From Symbiodinium natans (taxonomy: Eukaryota; Sar; Dinophyceae; Suessiales; Symbiodiniaceae), in assembly GCA_905221605.1 (NCBI GenBank), contig CAJNDS010002401.1, positions 1 through 40,000 on the forward strand: 40,000 nucleotides of DNA, given 5' to 3'. Of the stretch, positions 26,733-37,282 are shown in pieces; the first letter of the stretch is position 1; every line of letters starts with the position of its first letter. The position numbers and the translations under genes were made by a program. The notes under the pieces are model-generated. The model was not told the DNA's origin. It saw only the letters and a program-made list of their open reading frames with translations, and ran no database searches.

Positions 26733-26800
26733 CCTGAGAGCCCGGGGCCGCTGCCACAGAGGAAGCCATCGGGAGTGGACTTGCGCTGCTCCAAGCAGTC
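26733..26800 (-). CDS. PPR-like exon candidate
   Basis: LLGAAQVHSRWLPLWQ then RPRALR. Acceptor CCTGTCAG|GA follows CCCTAAAC on the minus strand; GC donor AGG|GCCTGA. A plus-strand frame is also open. Confidence 0.4.
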
Positions 26801-27317
26801 CTGACAGGGTTTGGAGTTTAGGGTTTGGGGTTTAGGGTTTAGGGCCGTTTAGGGTTTAGGGTTTAGGCTTTAGGGCTTCATAGTAGGGATTATAATGGCC
26901 CCCTCTTCTAATCCGTTAATGAGGCGGTTGGTAAAATGCTGCTACAGCTCTTTTGGCAATTGGGGGCTTGGCATTCGGATGTTTCCCTTAACTCTAAACT
27001 CTGAACAGAAGCGAAATTGGGTTGAAGGTTCGGGACTCATCATGTCAAGCGTTTCGGGCTATCGGGAGAGCAAGCTGCTGGCATGGGGGGCCGATCTACA
27101 TTCGGGGCCCAATTTTTGGCACTCTGAAGCTAAGAATGGTGTACAAGAATAGAGCCCCGCAAGAGGGACCCATCCATGATGTAGATTTAGATCACGTGGT
27201 GTTTTTGAGTACTTGGACATAAGGAGAAACCCCGAATCCTAAATCCTAAGCCCCATGAAATTGGAGATCTGGAGCCCAGGTCCAGGGCTACGGGGTTGGA
27301 AGCCCACAAGCGACGCC

Positions 27318-27322
27318 CCCCG

Positions 27323-27358
<36 letters not shown>
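27318..27358. repeat. Poly-C tract
   Basis: About 38 consecutive C inside a longer pyrimidine-rich block to 27410; open frames across it are artefacts. Confidence 0.95.
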
Positions 27359-27361
<3 letters not shown>

Positions 27362-27833
27362 CCCCTTCCCCCTTCCCCCAGCCTGCCCCCTCCCCCCCCT
27401 CCCCCCCAACATGGTCTCTCCGAACTCTAAGCCCTTGAAGTAGGGAACTCCCATCACGCCTCCTTCTTCTCAAAGCCGAGGATGTCAAGCGCATCCTGGC
27501 TTTGGGATTGTACCATATTGACCCCAAACACCTCAAACACCGAAGCCGAGTCCCCAACCCCCAGGTCTTAAAACCCGGCGCCTTTGATTCTTGGCTTCGG
27601 GACTTGAGGCCCCGAACCCTAGGAGCACTACTCTACATGGACCCTGAGACCTTACTTGCGCAGGGTTGAGGGAGGAGGCATGCGCTCTGCCCAGGGTTGT
27701 GCACCCTGGTCTTGGTCAGCGGCAAGATCCTTGAGCCGAAAAACAACCCGAAGCCCTGACTCAACCCCCACTCACTATCGTGCAGGCGAGGGTCTATGGC
27801 CCCGTCAAAAGGAGCTATTCTTGTCTGGAAGGC

Positions 27834-27865
27834 CTGCGTTGCGCTGCAGGCCACACAGGTCATGG
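27834..27865 (-). CDS. Weak PPR-like exon candidate
   Basis: MTCVACSATQ between acceptor CTCCAAG and GC donor CAG|GCCTTC; the frame continues as AFQTRIAPF. Short, so support is slight. Confidence 0.25.
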
Positions 27866-27982
27866 CTTGGAGGCTTGCTGTTGGAAAACTGTAAAGGAAA
27901 GTGACAGCAGCAGCAGCACGAAGACCCCGAACCCTAAACCCTAAACCCTAAGCCCCTCAAGCGCGACTGCGGCTTTGAGCAT

Positions 27983-28032
27983 GACGTCCAAAAAGCCTTG
28001 TTGTCCAGCTTCAGTTTCTTGAACTTTGCTTC
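27983..28032 (-). CDS. PUB-domain exon 2 (3' end uncertain)
   Basis: After GCCGAG|GAA reads EAKFKKLKLDNKAFW. Joined to exon 1 it gives HENPL|EAKFKKLKLDNKAF, the K-(F/Y)-R-x-(L/I)-x-x-x-N-x-A-F core of PUB domains. Where it ends is unclear: the W-T-S frame stays open, and a one-base shifted frame (FLDVMLKAAVA) looks equally codable. Confidence 0.65.
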
Positions 28033-28199
28033 CTCGGCACTTGAGAGCACCCCAGGTGTGGGGGTCAAGCCCAAAGAACGCGAACAAACCTGCTTCAAAA
28101 TTCATGGCAGCTACAACCACCTACTTTACCCCAGTTTTGACAACTCCCAGACACGTCCAAGCAAGCCCAAAATTTCGAAGCTCTTGCGGGCCGAAGAGC

Positions 28200-28277
28200 C
28201 AAGGGGTTCTCGTGGAGATTCTTGATGTAAATCTTCAGCGTGTTGAGGCAGGTCTTCAATCCCTCCTTGTCTGTGTC
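28200..28277 (-). CDS. PUB-domain exon 1
   Basis: 26 codons: DTDKEGLKTCLNTLK then IYIKNLHENPL. It matches the family pattern of PUB domains (Cys-Leu-x-Thr-Leu-x-x-Tyr-Ile-x-Asn-(x)4-Asn-Pro), which bind the C-terminus of the AAA ATPase p97/Cdc48. Acceptor CTCCCCAG|GAC; GC donor TTG|GCTCTT; phase 0. It continues into the 28032 exon. Family assignment is by motif recognition only. Confidence 0.7.
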
Positions 28278-28557
28278 CTGGGGAGATCTTCAAGGCTGCG
28301 TTTGCCTTTCTGAGAGCAGACGGGGTCTTACGATAATTGGGGTAGCTGTATTGGGGCCCTTAGTATTCGGGGATCCTACTATTTGGGAGATTGGGGGTGC
28401 CTCATTGTCGTAAGCCCACAGATGAAGCTGCTACTTGGGAGTTCACGGGACCAGAGCTGGAGCCATACTGAGGATGGAGTAAGAAGCTACAAGCTTCTTC
28501 GGCGTCCTTAGAAGGCATGGGGTTCGAGTAGGGATATGCAAGCACTCAACTACCCTA

Positions 28558-28630
28558 AACCCCAAACCCCAAACCCCAAACCCCAAACCCCAAACCCCAA
28601 ACCCCAAACCCTAAACCCTAAACCCTAAAT
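28558..28630 (-). repeat. CCCCAAA variant array passing into CCCTAAA
   Basis: Eight units of AACCCCA then canonical units; homogenised variant telomere repeat. Confidence 0.95.
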
Positions 28631-28642
28631 GGTTTAGGGTTT

Positions 28643-28711
28643 CTGCGGGCTTGTAGCAACAAGCTCGAGGGAAGTGCGGTCCTCAATCGCTTGCGTTGAT
28701 GGCAGGGTGCC
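28643..28711 (-). CDS. Coding-like exon, product unknown
   Basis: GTLPSTQAIEDRTSLE then LVATSPQ after acceptor GGCAACAG, preceded by CCTAAACCAGG. Flanked by telomere-like repeats like the PPR exons. It may belong to the PUB gene downstream. No clear donor. Confidence 0.4.
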
Positions 28712-28763
28712 CTGTTGCCCTGGTTTAGGGGGTTTAGGGTCTTAGTTTAGGGGTTCTGGGCCC

Positions 28764-28820
28764 CAAGAAAAGGCGCTTCAAGAGGCCTTAGAAGAATTCC
28801 GAGAGGAAGCGGTTGTCACT
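28764..28820 (+). CDS. Coding-like island, strand uncertain
   Basis: Plus frame EKALQEALEEFREEAVVTR is strongly helix-like. The minus strand also has an open frame (TPEGHLKPEKQEERVTTAS), which would fit the minus-strand gene better. One of the two is probably real. Confidence 0.35.
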
Positions 28821-29023
28821 CGCTCCTCTTGCTTTTCAGGCTTGAGATGTCCCTCTGGCGTCTGAACCCCAAGACCTTCTGAGTGATGGTAGTTGGGGAT
28901 TGGGGTTTGAATTGGGGATTGGTGTTAGGGCCACACCCTCCAAGAGTTGCATCATCAAATTAGCTTGTCCATTTTTTGGGACAATTAAGGGGTACTTCTA
29001 CCAAAAGCTCCAAGTCCAGATCC

Positions 29024-29098
29024 CTGAAGCCCAAGACCCTCTTCCTTGTAGTTCTTCTTCAGCCTGTTCAAGTGGAAAGCCAGCTGATCCTCGTGAGG
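29024..29098 (-). CDS. Coding-like exon, product unknown
   Basis: PHEDQLAFHLNRLKKNYK then EEGLGLQ after CTGGGAG; charged amphipathic sequence. Likely an upstream exon of the PUB gene, by strand and position. The donor may be GA (CAGG|GATCTG). Confidence 0.5.
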
Positions 29099-29260
29099 CT
29101 CCCAGCTCCCCCCCCCACCCCCCCTAAACCCTAAACTCTAAACCCTAAACCCTGAACCCTAAAGCCTAAAGCCTAAACCCTAAGGCCTAAAGCCTAAACC
29201 CTAAAGCCTAAACCCCCAACCCTACCCCACCCCCCCCCCCGCCCCCCAAACAAAAAAAAA

Positions 29261-29323
29261 CTTCGGCCGAGGAGGTTTATATGTTTGCATGATGCGGTGC
29301 AGCTGAAGAGGCTGGATCTCGGA
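29261..29323 (-). CDS. Coding-like exon, product unknown
   Basis: SEIQPLQLHRIMQTYK then PPRPK after acceptor ACACCGCAG; the frame is also open upstream (ADSKAYTPQ). It ends beside a C-run/A-run junction. Confidence 0.4.
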
Positions 29324-29578
29324 CTGCGGTGTGTAAGCTTTCGAATCGGCCCAAGTCGACCTCACTAAGATGAACACCTCAGCCGCTAAACCCCTGAAAA
29401 CCCCAAAAAGCCCTAGGCCCTAACAACCATCGGAACACTCGGGAGAAGACAGGTTCTTGGCAGCTCTGAACTATCCAGAACTCTGGCTGAAGATACGGCC
29501 AGTTCTCAAACTATGGCAGCGAACTGGCCATCTTCCATCTGACATGCTGCTTCCAAGACTGGTTGATTTAGGCGCCAG

Positions 29579-29779
29579 CTAGTGAATGACGGTCGAACGA
29601 TCGGAACACAACGCCTTCCCGCCCACGAGCCGTAGCTTTAGAAAAACCATGATAAACCTGTTGTCGTGAACAACATCCAGCTCAAGAAAGACGAGATCGG
29701 AGGAGGGGTTTTCACGGCCATGCAGGCGGGTTTTGGATTCTTGGGGCCGTTTACACACAGTGTCAAAAGTCAACAGCAC
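29579..29779 (-). CDS. Coding-like open frame of 66 codons, product unknown
   Basis: From acceptor GCACGTCAG to TAG: VLLTFDTVCKRPQESK, then a later DLVFLELDVVHDNRF and IMVFLKLRLVGGKALC. Mixed hydrophobic and charged composition with no low complexity, unlike chance frames here. No family recognised. It could be a terminal exon, or an exon whose donor lies before the stop. Confidence 0.45.
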   Translation of the reverse strand: MLLTFDTVCKRPQESKTRLHGRENPSSDLVFLELDVVHDNRFIMVFLKLRLVGGKALCSDRSTVIH

Positions 29780-29879
29780 CTGACGTGCTACGACCCTCTT
29801 CAAAGCTGTCCTTGCTACTTTTCTCCTTGACCGTCTCCTCTTCCTGGCAAGCTCAGATCAGGGCGAGTTTGAGCACAGG

Positions 29880-30130
29880 AGCTCTAAATACTCGAACGAC
29901 TAGATGCCTACAAACCTACAAACCTCAAACCTTGCGTATACTCTAAACCCTTAAATCCCGCATTTTCAGAAGGGTACGTGCAGGCACAGATGCCGCAGCT
30001 TAACTCTATGTGCACCGGAGCACCTGCTTGTTCAAGAAGCCATCGGAGAAGAACAGACCAATTCCCGTGCATCTTCTGGTTAAGAAAGTTTCTTTAGTGG
30101 CTCAAGGTTTTAGGATCTTCTACGGGTTGG
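29880..30130. other. No gene seen
   Basis: Unique sequence with scattered ACCCTAAA-like remnants. Confidence 0.4.
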
Positions 30131-30417
30131 GGTCTAATGCAGGGTCTAGGATGTCAACGTTTTAAAGTACCCCGCCCTCAAACGCAAGCCCCAAAGCCTT
30201 CTAAACTCCAAGGCTTTCGGCTTGCACTAATACCCGGAATCCGAATCCAGAAGCAATGGAAGTTGAGAAAACCCCAGGTGGCCGGATGCTCAGGGTGCAT
30301 TTTGAGAGTATCGATTGAAACCTTTCTTGTTGAACTATGAGTGTACTTACCTCCTAGCTTTGGGGGTTGCAGGCCAACAGTAACAACCCTCCAATCGAAG
30401 CCCCGCAACCCCACGTC

Positions 30418-30459
30418 CTTCTCCTCTGGCGGTTCACATCCAAACCGGTCGATGTAATC
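30418..30459 (-). CDS. Exon of coiled-coil gene
   Basis: DYIDRFGCEPPEEK after acceptor GTACCCAG; the frame stays open beyond (DVGLRGFDWR). Joined to the 30699 exon it reads KERLRQ|DYIDRFG. Confidence 0.5.
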
Positions 30460-30698
30460 CTGGGTACGCTTCAGTTTTTGCGAGAGGCGCAAGCACTACA
30501 GCGCTCCAACGTGCCTTGAGTGGGCTTTTGGTGGCGTTTTTGCGTCGAAGGTCGAAGGAACATTCAGCCCGCTTTGGCCTGTGGGCCAGCACTGGACCCT
30601 GCACCGCCAAGCTAGCCCGAAACCCTGAGGCATCGGAACCAACACTCGTATATACTGTACACGAGAACTGAATCAAACAATCGCGCCAGCCAAGCATC

Positions 30699-30767
30699 CT
30701 GTCTCAACCGCTCTTTGAGCTCCGCCCGATGCTTCTCGTGCTCCTCTTTCCTCGCCAGGAACTCGGG
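30699..30767 (-). CDS. Coiled-coil exon
   Basis: PEFLARKEEHEKHRAE then LKERLRQ after CCCTAAACCCTTCGAG, i.e. directly behind a telomere-like array. GA donor CAG|GATGCT is assumed; without it the frame runs on to TAG at 30597. Its PEF start resembles the 34552 exon (PEFRQEQQRK), suggesting related segments. Confidence 0.6.
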
Positions 30768-30819
30768 CTCGAAGGGTTTAGGGTTTAGGGTTTAGGGGTT
30801 AGGGCTCAGAGTTTCTTTT

Positions 30820-30905
30820 ATTCCCCTTAGAACCTTAATAAGAATAATCTTTTTAATCTCCTCTTGGGTTTTATATGAACAAAAAACAATTCCCAAGGGG
30901 GATAT
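30820..30905. mobile_element. Short element, copy A
   Basis: ATTCCCCTTAGAACCTTAAT ... ATTCCCAAGGGGGATATA with inverted ends (CCCCTT / AAGGGGG); 86 bp; second copy at 35423. TTTAGGG repeats adjoin its left side. Confidence 0.8.
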
Positions 30906-31234
30906 AGGCTTAGGGTCTAGGCTTCAGCTCTCCGGTTCCAGCATTTTGGGGAGCAGACGTCTCGCGGCGCTCGTCGTCAGCTCTTGGCTGTTGGAGATGT
31001 CAATAAGCACCAAAAGCTCGGAGCTTCAATTGGCAGCTATAATCGAGGTATAAACAATAGGGAACAATCGCTAGTTATGGCTGATAACCCTACTTAGAAC
31101 TACCTTTGAACCCATAACCGAGACCCGGATTGCTGCAACTTGCCCCGCACTCCTGCCCCACCCCGCCCCACCCAATGTTCAACACCGAACTCCCGAACTC
31201 TAACAGCATGTCCGATCCCAGATCGAGGCGACAA

Positions 31235-31303
31235 CTGAGGGCACGGCTCCCGCATCTGCTGCTCGATGGCCCGTCTTCGGTCCTCTTCGTTGGCGGACAG
31301 TGG
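31235..31303 (-). CDS. Coiled-coil exon candidate
   Basis: PLSANEEDRRRAIEQQ then MREPCPQ, charged and helix-forming like the other islands of this gene. Acceptor CCTGAAAG|CCA; the donor is unclear. Other frames are open. Confidence 0.45.
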
Positions 31304-31309
31304 CTTTCA

Positions 31310-32330
31310 GGGCTAGTTGGGGGCTCCGGTCGCTTGAGCATGACTTGTTTGCGAATCGCAGAGGTTTGTGAAACTGCTACAAGGATACACTTCGGACGTT
31401 GCAAGTTGCACCTTCCTTCCGCGCACGCTTTTGTTGACGAACTGCCTTACCCTCAACCTTCATTAAGCCCTAACAAAAAGGCTGTTTATCACCCTGTTTC
31501 TGCCCTCTCATAAGCCAAAAGTGCATTACCCCATCTAGAGCACTTTGACGATTCGAAGCTCAAGGCCGAGCGTTCGCCCTAACCACACTGAACCTAAAAG
31601 CCAAAACCGCCAACCTTATGAATCTCAAACCCTAAGCCCTCAAAACAAAATGAATGGAAGTTGTACGTGTTTCAACGCCAGCAGCTCTCCGCTGATAAGG
31701 CTACCGCTTCACGAGGATGCCCCCGACTGTTCAATTCTTAAAACCTGTTCGCGGGGCGAAACTTAGCAGTTTGCCTAAGCCTGCTTGTTTGTGTAAACAA
31801 GCCTGCGCATAAGTTCAATCCCACAAGGCCTCAAGACACAGCAACAAGCTCCGGGCTCCGGGGGCACAAAAGGTGACATTAAGGTCCAAAAAAAAACACG
31901 TTCGGTCACAACGCTATTGGGGCCCAAGCCCTATAATGTTGTATCTGCTCTAGCGGGGACCCCCTGACACTGAATAAAGTCAAATTGGCTGGGCTACTGA
32001 GGACACCCTGACCGTTTGGGGATGCAGACCCGGACCCTCTTTAAAGGCAAATCGTTCCCGGAATCCGAAATGCTTCTTGTCTTGAAGCCAACACTAAACC
32101 GATGTCCTGGCCTCTTGGCTTAAAGGCCGGGCTTTCGAATCTTAAAGGCAGGCCTCCTTTCGAATACCCCAAAAACCCGAATCCCAACAAAGCCGAAACC
32201 AAGAATTCCCCATTAACAAACCATCTAAACAATGTCTTGATCAATCCGGCAAAGGGGTGGTCCAGGAGCCAGCTCAACCTCGAATAATAGGCACTGTTTC
32301 GTCCAAGCACCAATGTTCACAAAGGCGGCT
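31310..32330. other. No gene fixed
   Basis: Apart from the inverted-repeat element at 31.64-31.95 kb, only short uncertain frames on both strands. Confidence 0.4.
31637..31947. mobile_element. Inverted-repeat element, diverged copy 3
   Basis: Left CCCTCAAAACAAAATGAATG then GAAGTTGTACG; right TTGGGGCCCAAGCCCTATA. Interior TTCGGTCAC matches copies 2 and 4. Confidence 0.6.
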
Positions 32331-32362
32331 CAAGAACGCTGAGTGATTCGACCCCTGCGACC

Positions 32363-32545
32363 ATGCAGGTATTTGATCTCCGCGAATCCGAACTATACAA
32401 AGCACAAGTTGAGCTGGTCGCTGCTGCGGCTGGGAGCCTGCAGGCGCTCGCGGAGCACCAACATCCAACTTCTGCAAAGGGGCTAACAAAGAGGGGTAAC
32501 ACACAAGCAAATTTCTACAATGAGACACTCCCGGTGTATGCTTGC
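32363..32545 (+). CDS. Possible coding frame, unknown
   Basis: MQVFDLRESELYKAQVEL then VAAAAGSLQALAEHQH is helix-like; the minus strand is also open. Weak. Confidence 0.25.
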
Positions 32546-32653
32546 TGAGTATTGTTCTCGTGTGAATTACAGATTTTGCTATTCAAGTTGGGGGGAGGTG
32601 AACGTAATGTGCCCATCCGAGACCCAAGGTTCAGAGGCCTTTTGAACCCTAAA

Positions 32654-32815
32654 CCATAGTAGTAGCATGTAGGTAGTAGGTAGTAGGTAGTAGGTAACAG
32701 TAACAGGTAGCAGGTAATGGGTAGCGGTAGGGAGTAGGGAGTGGGCAGTAGGTAGCAGGTAGCAGGTAGCAGGTAGTAGGTAGTAGGTAGGAGGTAGCAG
32801 GTCTGTAGGTAGTAG
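32654..32815. repeat. TAGGTAG / GTAGCAG 7-mer minisatellite
   Basis: About 23 units with shifting variants. Confidence 0.9.
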
Positions 32816-33162
32816 TTCGTGCTTAGTGCGCATTCCGTTTCTGGCCGTACGCCTGCGTGGGATGCTTGGCTGCAGTTTTGATGCTGACGCCAGGCTTTGC
32901 GGTGCTTTGCTAGCAAGCCATCTCGGTAGCACTCTCAGGTTGTATGTGGAACGTAGCCAGCTGCTACATGTCTGCGCTATGCTGTACGAGAAACCTCACT
33001 TGTGGGTTTTCGCGCGTAAAGGCAGGGAACGCGGCTTCATGTGATCAGTCTGGCGGTTTCGGGGAGCGGCCATACTCCTTGCTGCATGGAAGGCGGATCA
33101 GCCAAGTGTAGGCGGTTGGCTACCTAGTCAAGCCATCCTCTTAGGCCGAATCTAGCCAGCTA

Positions 33163-33222
33163 GAGGCATAGAGGCATAGAGGCATGGAGGCATAGAGGCA
33201 TAGAGGCATAGCGGCATAGAGG
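33163..33222. repeat. ATAGAGGC 8-mer repeat
   Basis: Seven to eight units leading into trinucleotide arrays. Confidence 0.9.
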
Positions 33223-33925
<703 letters not shown>

Positions 33926-33929
33926 GCCG

Positions 33930-34350
33930 TCGTCGTACAGCAGCAGCACTGTGGGGTCCTCTCGCCATCGCAATGGCCAAGCCGACGCACGGGTGCTCCA
34001 GCAGTCAACAGCATCGTGCTAAAGCTTTTCATCGGCAAATTACACTTTCACGACAAGTAGAGTTGAAAGTTAGCAAAAACACATAACATGGAAGCGCGGC
34101 AGAAGTTCTGGCAGAAATATCGCAAGCTTGTCATACAGTAGCTACCTAAACTCAAGGTCGTCAGAACGTCGGGCACTGCATAGATCCTTCGACTGCAGTA
34201 GTCAAGTGACAGTCAAAAAAAGTATAACACGGAAGCATAGTCTTCATCCCCCGGAAGGTCTTGAATTTGCACTGTGGACCTACTTTTTGACGTGCTTCAT
34301 CGTCCGCACCTTGCCTGCGGATCTGGTTTCGAGGCGCAATTCACAACCCA
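33930..34350. other. No gene seen
   Basis: Unique sequence; a repeated motif AACA(C/T)GGAAGC with CAGTAG occurs at 34088 and 34195. Confidence 0.4.
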
Positions 34351-34356
34351 TGGCGC

Positions 34357-34488
34357 CCTAAACCCCAAAATGTATTGATAGGCTCTCAAAAACATCGTCA
34401 AACCGTTTCGCTCGCACACGTTGCGGTCAAAATGTTTCGGTCAGAACTTTTCTGGGGCCCAAACCCTATGAAATTCACATAGACCCTA
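34357..34488. mobile_element. Inverted-repeat element, copy 4
   Basis: Shares AAAATGTTTCGGTCAGAAC and GGGGCCCAAACCCTATG with copy 2; termini diverged. Confidence 0.6.
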
Positions 34489-34551
34489 ACACCTACTTCC
34501 TAATCCCCCTAAACCCTAAGCTCTAAACCCTAAACTTTAAACCCCCTCATC

Positions 34552-34651
34552 CCCACCCTCTTCAAATGGCTCCTCCTCCTTGGCCTTCTCCTGTGCCTCG
34601 ACCATCAGCTTCGTGCTTTCCTTGCGCTGCTGCTCCTGGCGGAATTCCGGT
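34552..34651 (-). CDS. Coiled-coil exon
   Basis: PEFRQEQQRKESTKLM then VEAQEKAKEEEPFEEGG, strongly charged helix. Acceptor CCCTGAGAG|A; GA donor GGG|GATGAGGGG runs into TTTAAAG/TTTAGGG-like sequence. Probably the same gene as the 30699 exon. Confidence 0.6.
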
Positions 34652-35053
34652 CTCTCAGGGGGCTAAATACCCTAAGCCTTGTAACCCGAAACCCTAAACC
34701 CTAAGCCCTATAACCCTTAACCCGAAACCCTAAGCCAAACAACCTTATAACCTTTTAACCTTAAACCCAGGTTAGGGGGCTTGGTTTCGGGACTGAGGGA
34801 CCTCAAGCTGCTAATCGAGGCCCCAATAGCCTCTTGGGGAAAACTGGGGCTCCCGGGCCATGGAAGCTAGGGTTTAGGGTTTAGGGTTTTGGGTTAGGGT
34901 GACGCCGCGGCTCCTCTAAGGCCTGAGCCCTCTGGACTGAGGCCTCAAGCCCTACAGCCCTAAGCCAAAACTCTCACGGGTTTAGGGTTTAGGGTTTTAG
35001 GGAACCCCTTGAACCCGAAAATCCTAAATCCCAGACCCCGAACCGCTCCAGGC

Positions 35054-35086
35054 CTTTTCCTTCTCGGACTTTCTTTCTTCCTCTGC
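35054..35086 (-). CDS. Short charged exon candidate
   Basis: AEEERKSEKEK after a pyrimidine-rich acceptor GATTCTCTCTGAG; GC donor AAG|GCCTGG. Composition fits the coiled-coil gene; too short for certainty. Confidence 0.35.
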
Positions 35087-35422
35087 CTCAGAGAGAATCC
35101 GCCGACCCCCCCCCCCCCCCCAACTCCACAACTTCCCACAAATTGGGGTTTCCCAACATAGGGATACCCTTATAGCCCTCACTGACACAACCCTAAACAT
35201 CCCGAAATCTCCGAAATCTGACTAGAACCCAGACCCCCAAGCCTCAACCTCAAAACCAAAAGCCGCTGCTAAAGCCCTAAACACTAAACCCTAAACCCTA
35301 AATCTCCCAAACCCTAAACCCCCAAGCCCCCCCCAAACCCCCCAAACCCCCCACAACCCCCCAAAAACACCCCCAAAACACCCCCAAAACCCCCAAGCCT
35401 CAACCCCCAAAACCCCCAACTT

Positions 35423-35513
35423 ACTCCCCTTAGAACCTTAATAAAAACAATATTTTTCATATCCTCTTGGGTTTGTTTATATGAACAAAAAACTAATTCC
35501 CAAGGGGGATATA
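35423..35513. mobile_element. Short element, copy B
   Basis: ACTCCCCTTAGAACCTTAAT ... ATTCCCAAGGGGGATATA, about 85 percent like copy A at 30820; adjoins CCCTAAA repeats on its right. Confidence 0.8.
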
Positions 35514-35516
35514 CCC

Positions 35517-35634
35517 CAAACCCTAAACCCTAAACCCTAAACCCTAAACCCTAAACCCTAAACCCTAAACCCTAAACCCTAAACCCTAAACCCTAAACCC
35601 TAAACCCTAAACCCTAAACCCTAAACCCTAAACC
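35517..35634 (-). repeat. Perfect CCCTAAA array
   Basis: About 16 perfect units. Confidence 0.97.
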
Positions 35635-35661
35635 CCTAGCCAACCCCCCCTCCAACTGCTC

Positions 35662-35729
35662 CCCAGGCACCCGCTTCTCGCGGAGCCGCTTCTGCAGCTC
35701 CAGGGCCTTGGCCTCCGCCTCCTCCTTGC
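35662..35729 (-). CDS. Coiled-coil exon
   Basis: KEEAEAKALELQKRLRE then KRVPG after acceptor TGAAACCCCAG|GC; GA donor GGG|GAGCAG. It sits between a CCCTAAA array (35518-35635) and a TTTAGGG array (35748-35866), the same flanking as the PPR exons. Confidence 0.6.
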
Positions 35730-35747
35730 CTGGGGTTTCAGGGGGTT

Positions 35748-35866
35748 TAGGGTTTAGGGTTTAGGGTTTGGGGTTTGGGGTTTGGGGTTTGGGGTTTGGG
35801 GTTTGGGGTTTGGGGTTTGGGGTTTGGGGTTTGGGGTTTAGGGTTTAGGGTTTAGGGTTCAGGGGT
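35748..35866 (+). repeat. TTTAGGG array with a TTTGGGG core
   Basis: Canonical units on both sides of about 11 homogeneous TTTGGGG units. Confidence 0.97.
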
Positions 35867-36226
35867 GTTTTGGGGGGTTTTGGGGGTTTAGGGGGGGTTA
35901 GGGGGTTGAGTTGGTTTAGGTTTTGGGGGGTGTAGGGTTTAGGGTTTGGGGGTTCGGGGGTTCGGGGGTTGCAGGGTTAGGGTGAGGTTTGGGGGTTTAG
36001 GGTTGAGGGCCTTTTTGGGGGGGCTTGGGATCTTGGGCTCAGGGGGGCAATTGTGGCGAAAGCCAAGGGCTCCTAGGGCTCGAAGGTCGGTGGCTTTTAG
36101 GGGCTCTCAGGTTCGGTTTAGGGTTTAGCGTTTAGCGTTTAGGGTTTAGGGTTTAGGGTCTAGGGTTTTGGGATGACATTAAGGGGAATCAGCAGCCTGA
36201 GCCGTGCTGGCTGAAGGACAAGGTGC

Positions 36227-36255
36227 CTCGGTCTTCATACTCCACGAAACCGTGG
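36227..36255 (-). CDS. RRM-like micro-exon candidate
   Basis: HGFVEYEDR matches the RNP1 strand of RNA-recognition motifs (G-F-V-x-(F/Y)-E-D). Acceptor GCTCTGCAG|C, GC donor CGAG|GCACC. Only 29 nt, so tentative. Confidence 0.35.
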
Positions 36256-36296
36256 CTGCAGAGCTGTAAGCCTAAACCCTGACAATCCTCAAAAAC

Positions 36297-36480
36297 CCTC
36301 GAAACCCCTGTGAACCCTAACCCTAACCCCTCTAAACCCCTCTAAACCCCTCTAAACCCCTCTAAAACCCCTTTAAACCCTTCTAAAACCCCTTTAAAAC
36401 CCCTTTAAACCCCTCTAAACCCCTCTAAAACCCCTTTAAACCCTTCTAAGCCGCCTGTAAGCCCCTCTAAAACCCCTGAA
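36297..36480. repeat. CCCCTCTAAA / CCCCTTTAAA array
   Basis: 10-11 bp derivative of the telomere-like unit, about 16 copies. Confidence 0.95.
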
Positions 36481-36567
36481 CCTAGCTTAGGGTTGCGACC
36501 TGCAAGTCTGGAGCTCCATTTTCTTTTGGAGGGTCCACGCAGACGCGCTCTGGATTCTGACCTTTGT

Positions 36568-36649
36568 GGTTCTTAGAATTTGGGAATTCTGGGGGGTTCC
36601 CCGCAGAACGGGGTACAAGGTACCCAATTCCCAAATTCTACCAAGAGCC
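36568..36649. repeat. Foldback element, copy 2
   Basis: Arms TGGTTCTTAGAATTTGGGAA and TTCCCAAATTCTACCAAGAG; the same outer motif as the 13.4 kb foldback. Confidence 0.8.
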
Positions 36650-36792
36650 CGTGTAAGTCATAACTCGACGCCTTTCCAAGCTGGGAGACACATCTCCGCA
36701 AGGGGCATCTTCATGTCAAGGAACGGGTTCAAAGGCGACTGCTGCGTGATTCCCTAAACCCTAAACCCTAAACCCTAAACCCTAAAAGGCAC

Positions 36793-36834
36793 ATCCAGGC
36801 AGCTCTCCACAGGTCGCGCGGCCAGCAAAAGCAT
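36793..36834 (-). CDS. Coding-like exon candidate
   Basis: MLLLAARPVESCLD after GTGACAGAG; GT donor GAT|GTGCC leads into TTTAGGG repeats (36750-36785). Phase 0 fits the 37100 exon upstream. Confidence 0.4.
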
Positions 36835-37099
36835 CTCTGTCACTATGTCACGATGTGGGCGTCACGTAAAGGGAACCGAGGAACACGTTCAACAGATCTA
36901 GATGATTAAGTCCTAAACCCTAAACCCTAAACCCTAAACCCTAAACCCTGATGCGACTTCTGAGAGCTGCCTGGAGGGGCCACTCGGGTCACGTGAGTTG
37001 CCTGGGTGGCAGTGAGATCAGCGACGCCGTGGAGGCACCTCCACGAGGAGTGAGGCACGCGCCTCCGCTAGGTGGCGGAAGCCTCGAGGCCACCAAAAC

Positions 37100-37230
37100 C
37101 TTTCCGAAGTCGGCTGCGTGAGCAAGCTTGAGGGACGTAAGCATCTTCTGCGACTGGACGCTGTAGCTCAGCCAGGCTTCGCCAAACTCGCTGTTGTCCG
37201 GGCAGAAGAGTTCCTGGATCTCGGAGCCAG
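37100..37230 (-). CDS. Long coding exon, product unknown
   Basis: 43 codons: GSEIQELFCPDNSEFGEA then WLSYSVQSQKMLTSLK and LAHAADFGK. Acceptor TATGTCGCAG|CT, GT donor AAG|GTTTTG. The frame stays open past the donor for about 36 codons. Balanced composition makes it one of the best coding islands in the right half. Family not recognised. Confidence 0.6.
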
Positions 37231-37282
37231 CTGCGACATAACAATGAACAAAACCAGGCGCCAGAATCTCAACATACTACAT

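Noticed and set aside
27730-27750. Relic dinoflagellate spliced leader
   Set aside because: CTTGAGCCGAAAA resembles the end of its reverse complement over too few bases to be meaningful.
32654-32815. CRISPR-like array
   Set aside because: Units are 7 bp with no spacers; a minisatellite.
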